Source: Gallionella sp. (lineage in GTDB: Bacteria; Pseudomonadota; Gammaproteobacteria; Burkholderiales; Gallionellaceae). From it: a stretch of DNA of 5,722 nt. Position numbers and translations under genes: made by a program. Location: contig SCPW01000307.1 of assembly GCA_004298605.1 (NCBI GenBank), positions 1 to 5,722 on the forward strand. Reading direction: 5' to 3'. The notes under the pieces were generated by a model, which saw only the letters and a list, made by a program, of their open reading frames with translations, searched no databases and had not been told where the DNA came from. Each line of letters begins with the position of its first letter. The stretch's first letter is position 1. Shown here in pieces: positions 5,015 to 5,722 of the stretch.

Positions 5015-5722
5015 CAGGCTTTTTCCGGTGTGGTTTTGCCGGCGGCAGTCGCGTTGCCGGCGGGGGAGGGTGCCGATGCGCCGGTGTTTTTCGCCAGCAC
5101 GCGCCTGGCGTCGTCGCGCAGGTCGGCCATGCCCATCGCATCGTAGGCTTGCGCCAGGATTTCCAGCGCGTCGCGCGTCGAGGGGCTGTTCGGGTATTGC
5201 GTCAAAACACCCTGCGCACGGTTGGCGGCGGCGATATGCGCGCCACGGCGCAGATAATAGCCGGCGACATGCAATTCGTATTTGGCCAGCGCGTTCACCA
5301 GATATTGCATGCGCAACCGGGAGTCGGGCGCGTATTTGCTGTTGGGGAAGCGCGTCACCAGATCCTTGAAAGCGGAAAATGAATCCTGCGACGCTTTCGG
5401 ATCGCGCTCGGTGGGATCCTGTCCGGTTGCCGTCCTGAGGATACCGGCATCATCGTTGAAGTTGACCAGGCCTTTCAAATAATAGGCGTAATCCACATGC
5501 GGGTTGTTGGGGTATTGCTTGATGAAACGGTCGGCGGTGGAAATCGCCGATTCCGCTTCATTCTGGCGGTAATGGGCGTAAGCTGTTTCCAGCAATGCCT
5601 GCTGCGCATAACGCCCGTATGGATAGCGCGATTGCAGCGTTTCATACTGTTTGATCGCGGCCTCGTAGTTGCCCTCGTTCAACTCGGTTTTCGCCTCGTT
5701 GTACAGAGTCTCGGCGGACACC
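4996..5722 (-). CDS. bamD: outer-membrane assembly lipoprotein BamD, cut by window edge
   Basis: BamD (formerly YfiO/ComL) is the essential lipoprotein of the BAM complex, which folds beta-barrel proteins into the outer membrane from the periplasmic side. The visible 241 codons hold a chain of TPR-like helix pairs: LYNEAKTELNEGNYEAAIKQ, then YETLQSRYPYGRYAQQALLE, then RFIKQYPNNPHVDYAYYLKG, then FKDLVTRFPNSKYAPDS, and LTQYPNSPSTRDALE. These align with E. coli BamD, including RDP before the third repeat and KYELHVAGYYLRRGA. The protein ends in a Ser/Ala/Pro-rich stretch and WWQFWR, typical of betaproteobacterial BamD. The signal peptide and lipid-attached cysteine lie beyond the right edge; the GTG at 5721 is an internal valine codon, not the start. 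The TAA stop (4998-4996) lies inside the Nudix gene. Confidence 0.95.
   Translation of the reverse strand, partial: VSAETLYNEAKTELNEGNYEAAIKQYETLQSRYPYGRYAQQALLETAYAHYRQNEAESAISTADRFIKQYPNNPHVDYAYYLKGLVNFNDDAGILRTATGQDPTERDPKASQDSFSAFKDLVTRFPNSKYAPDSRLRMQYLVNALAKYELHVAGYYLRRGAHIAAANRAQGVLTQYPNSPSTRDALEILAQAYDAMGMADLRDDARRVLAKNTGASAPSPAGNATAAGKTTPEKAWWQFWR

Noticed and set aside
4801..5382. 193-codon plus-strand frame opposite bamD and the Nudix gene
   Set aside because: Gly/Arg-rich translation without homology features; shadow of the minus-strand genes.
5719..5721. GTG as the bamD start codon
   Set aside because: A start here would give a BamD without signal peptide or lipid-attached cysteine; the homologous frame continues beyond the window edge.

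Overview
The window reads as chromosomal DNA of a Gram-negative proteobacterium, most likely a betaproteobacterium. The evidence is outer-membrane genes (bamD, mlaA), a BamD C-terminus ending in WWQFWR, TAAAAT-type -10 elements, and GC-rich genes with strong third-position GC. A Nitrosomonadales or Gallionellaceae-like iron-associated lineage would fit, but this is inference and the sequence does not prove it.

Layout from left to right: (1) the first 192 codons of dapA on the minus strand, running off the left edge; (2) a short divergent promoter region (579-702) carrying a 20-bp dyad, a candidate dapA promoter and a candidate feo promoter; (3) feoA and feoB on the plus strand, joined by a 4-base ATGA overlap and encoding the ferrous iron uptake system; (4) 48 bp after feoB, a two-gene toxin-antitoxin module on the same strand (RelE/HigB-like Gp49-family toxin, then XRE-family antitoxin), also joined by ATGA, with an 8-bp inverted repeat over its presumed promoter; (5) a perfect 24-bp hairpin acting as a bidirectional terminator between convergent genes; (6) three minus-strand genes transcribed bamD, then a zinc-ribbon Nudix hydrolase (overlapping bamD by 19 bases), then mlaA. 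mlaA appears to have its own promoter. bamD runs off the right edge without its lipoprotein signal.

Functionally, the two flanks are envelope and housekeeping genes: DapA feeds lysine and meso-diaminopimelate synthesis, BamD inserts outer-membrane proteins, and MlaA keeps outer-membrane lipid asymmetry. The plus-strand middle is a Feo iron transporter followed by a toxin-antitoxin pair. Every gene belongs to a recognisable family and I see no evidence of a wholly new system. The points worth a second look are the compact FeoB, the opposite translation signals of toxin and antitoxin, the exact operator-like dyads, and the unusually long terminator stem. No gene-free stretch exceeds 300 bases. 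I found no RNA genes, CRISPR arrays or insertion sequences.
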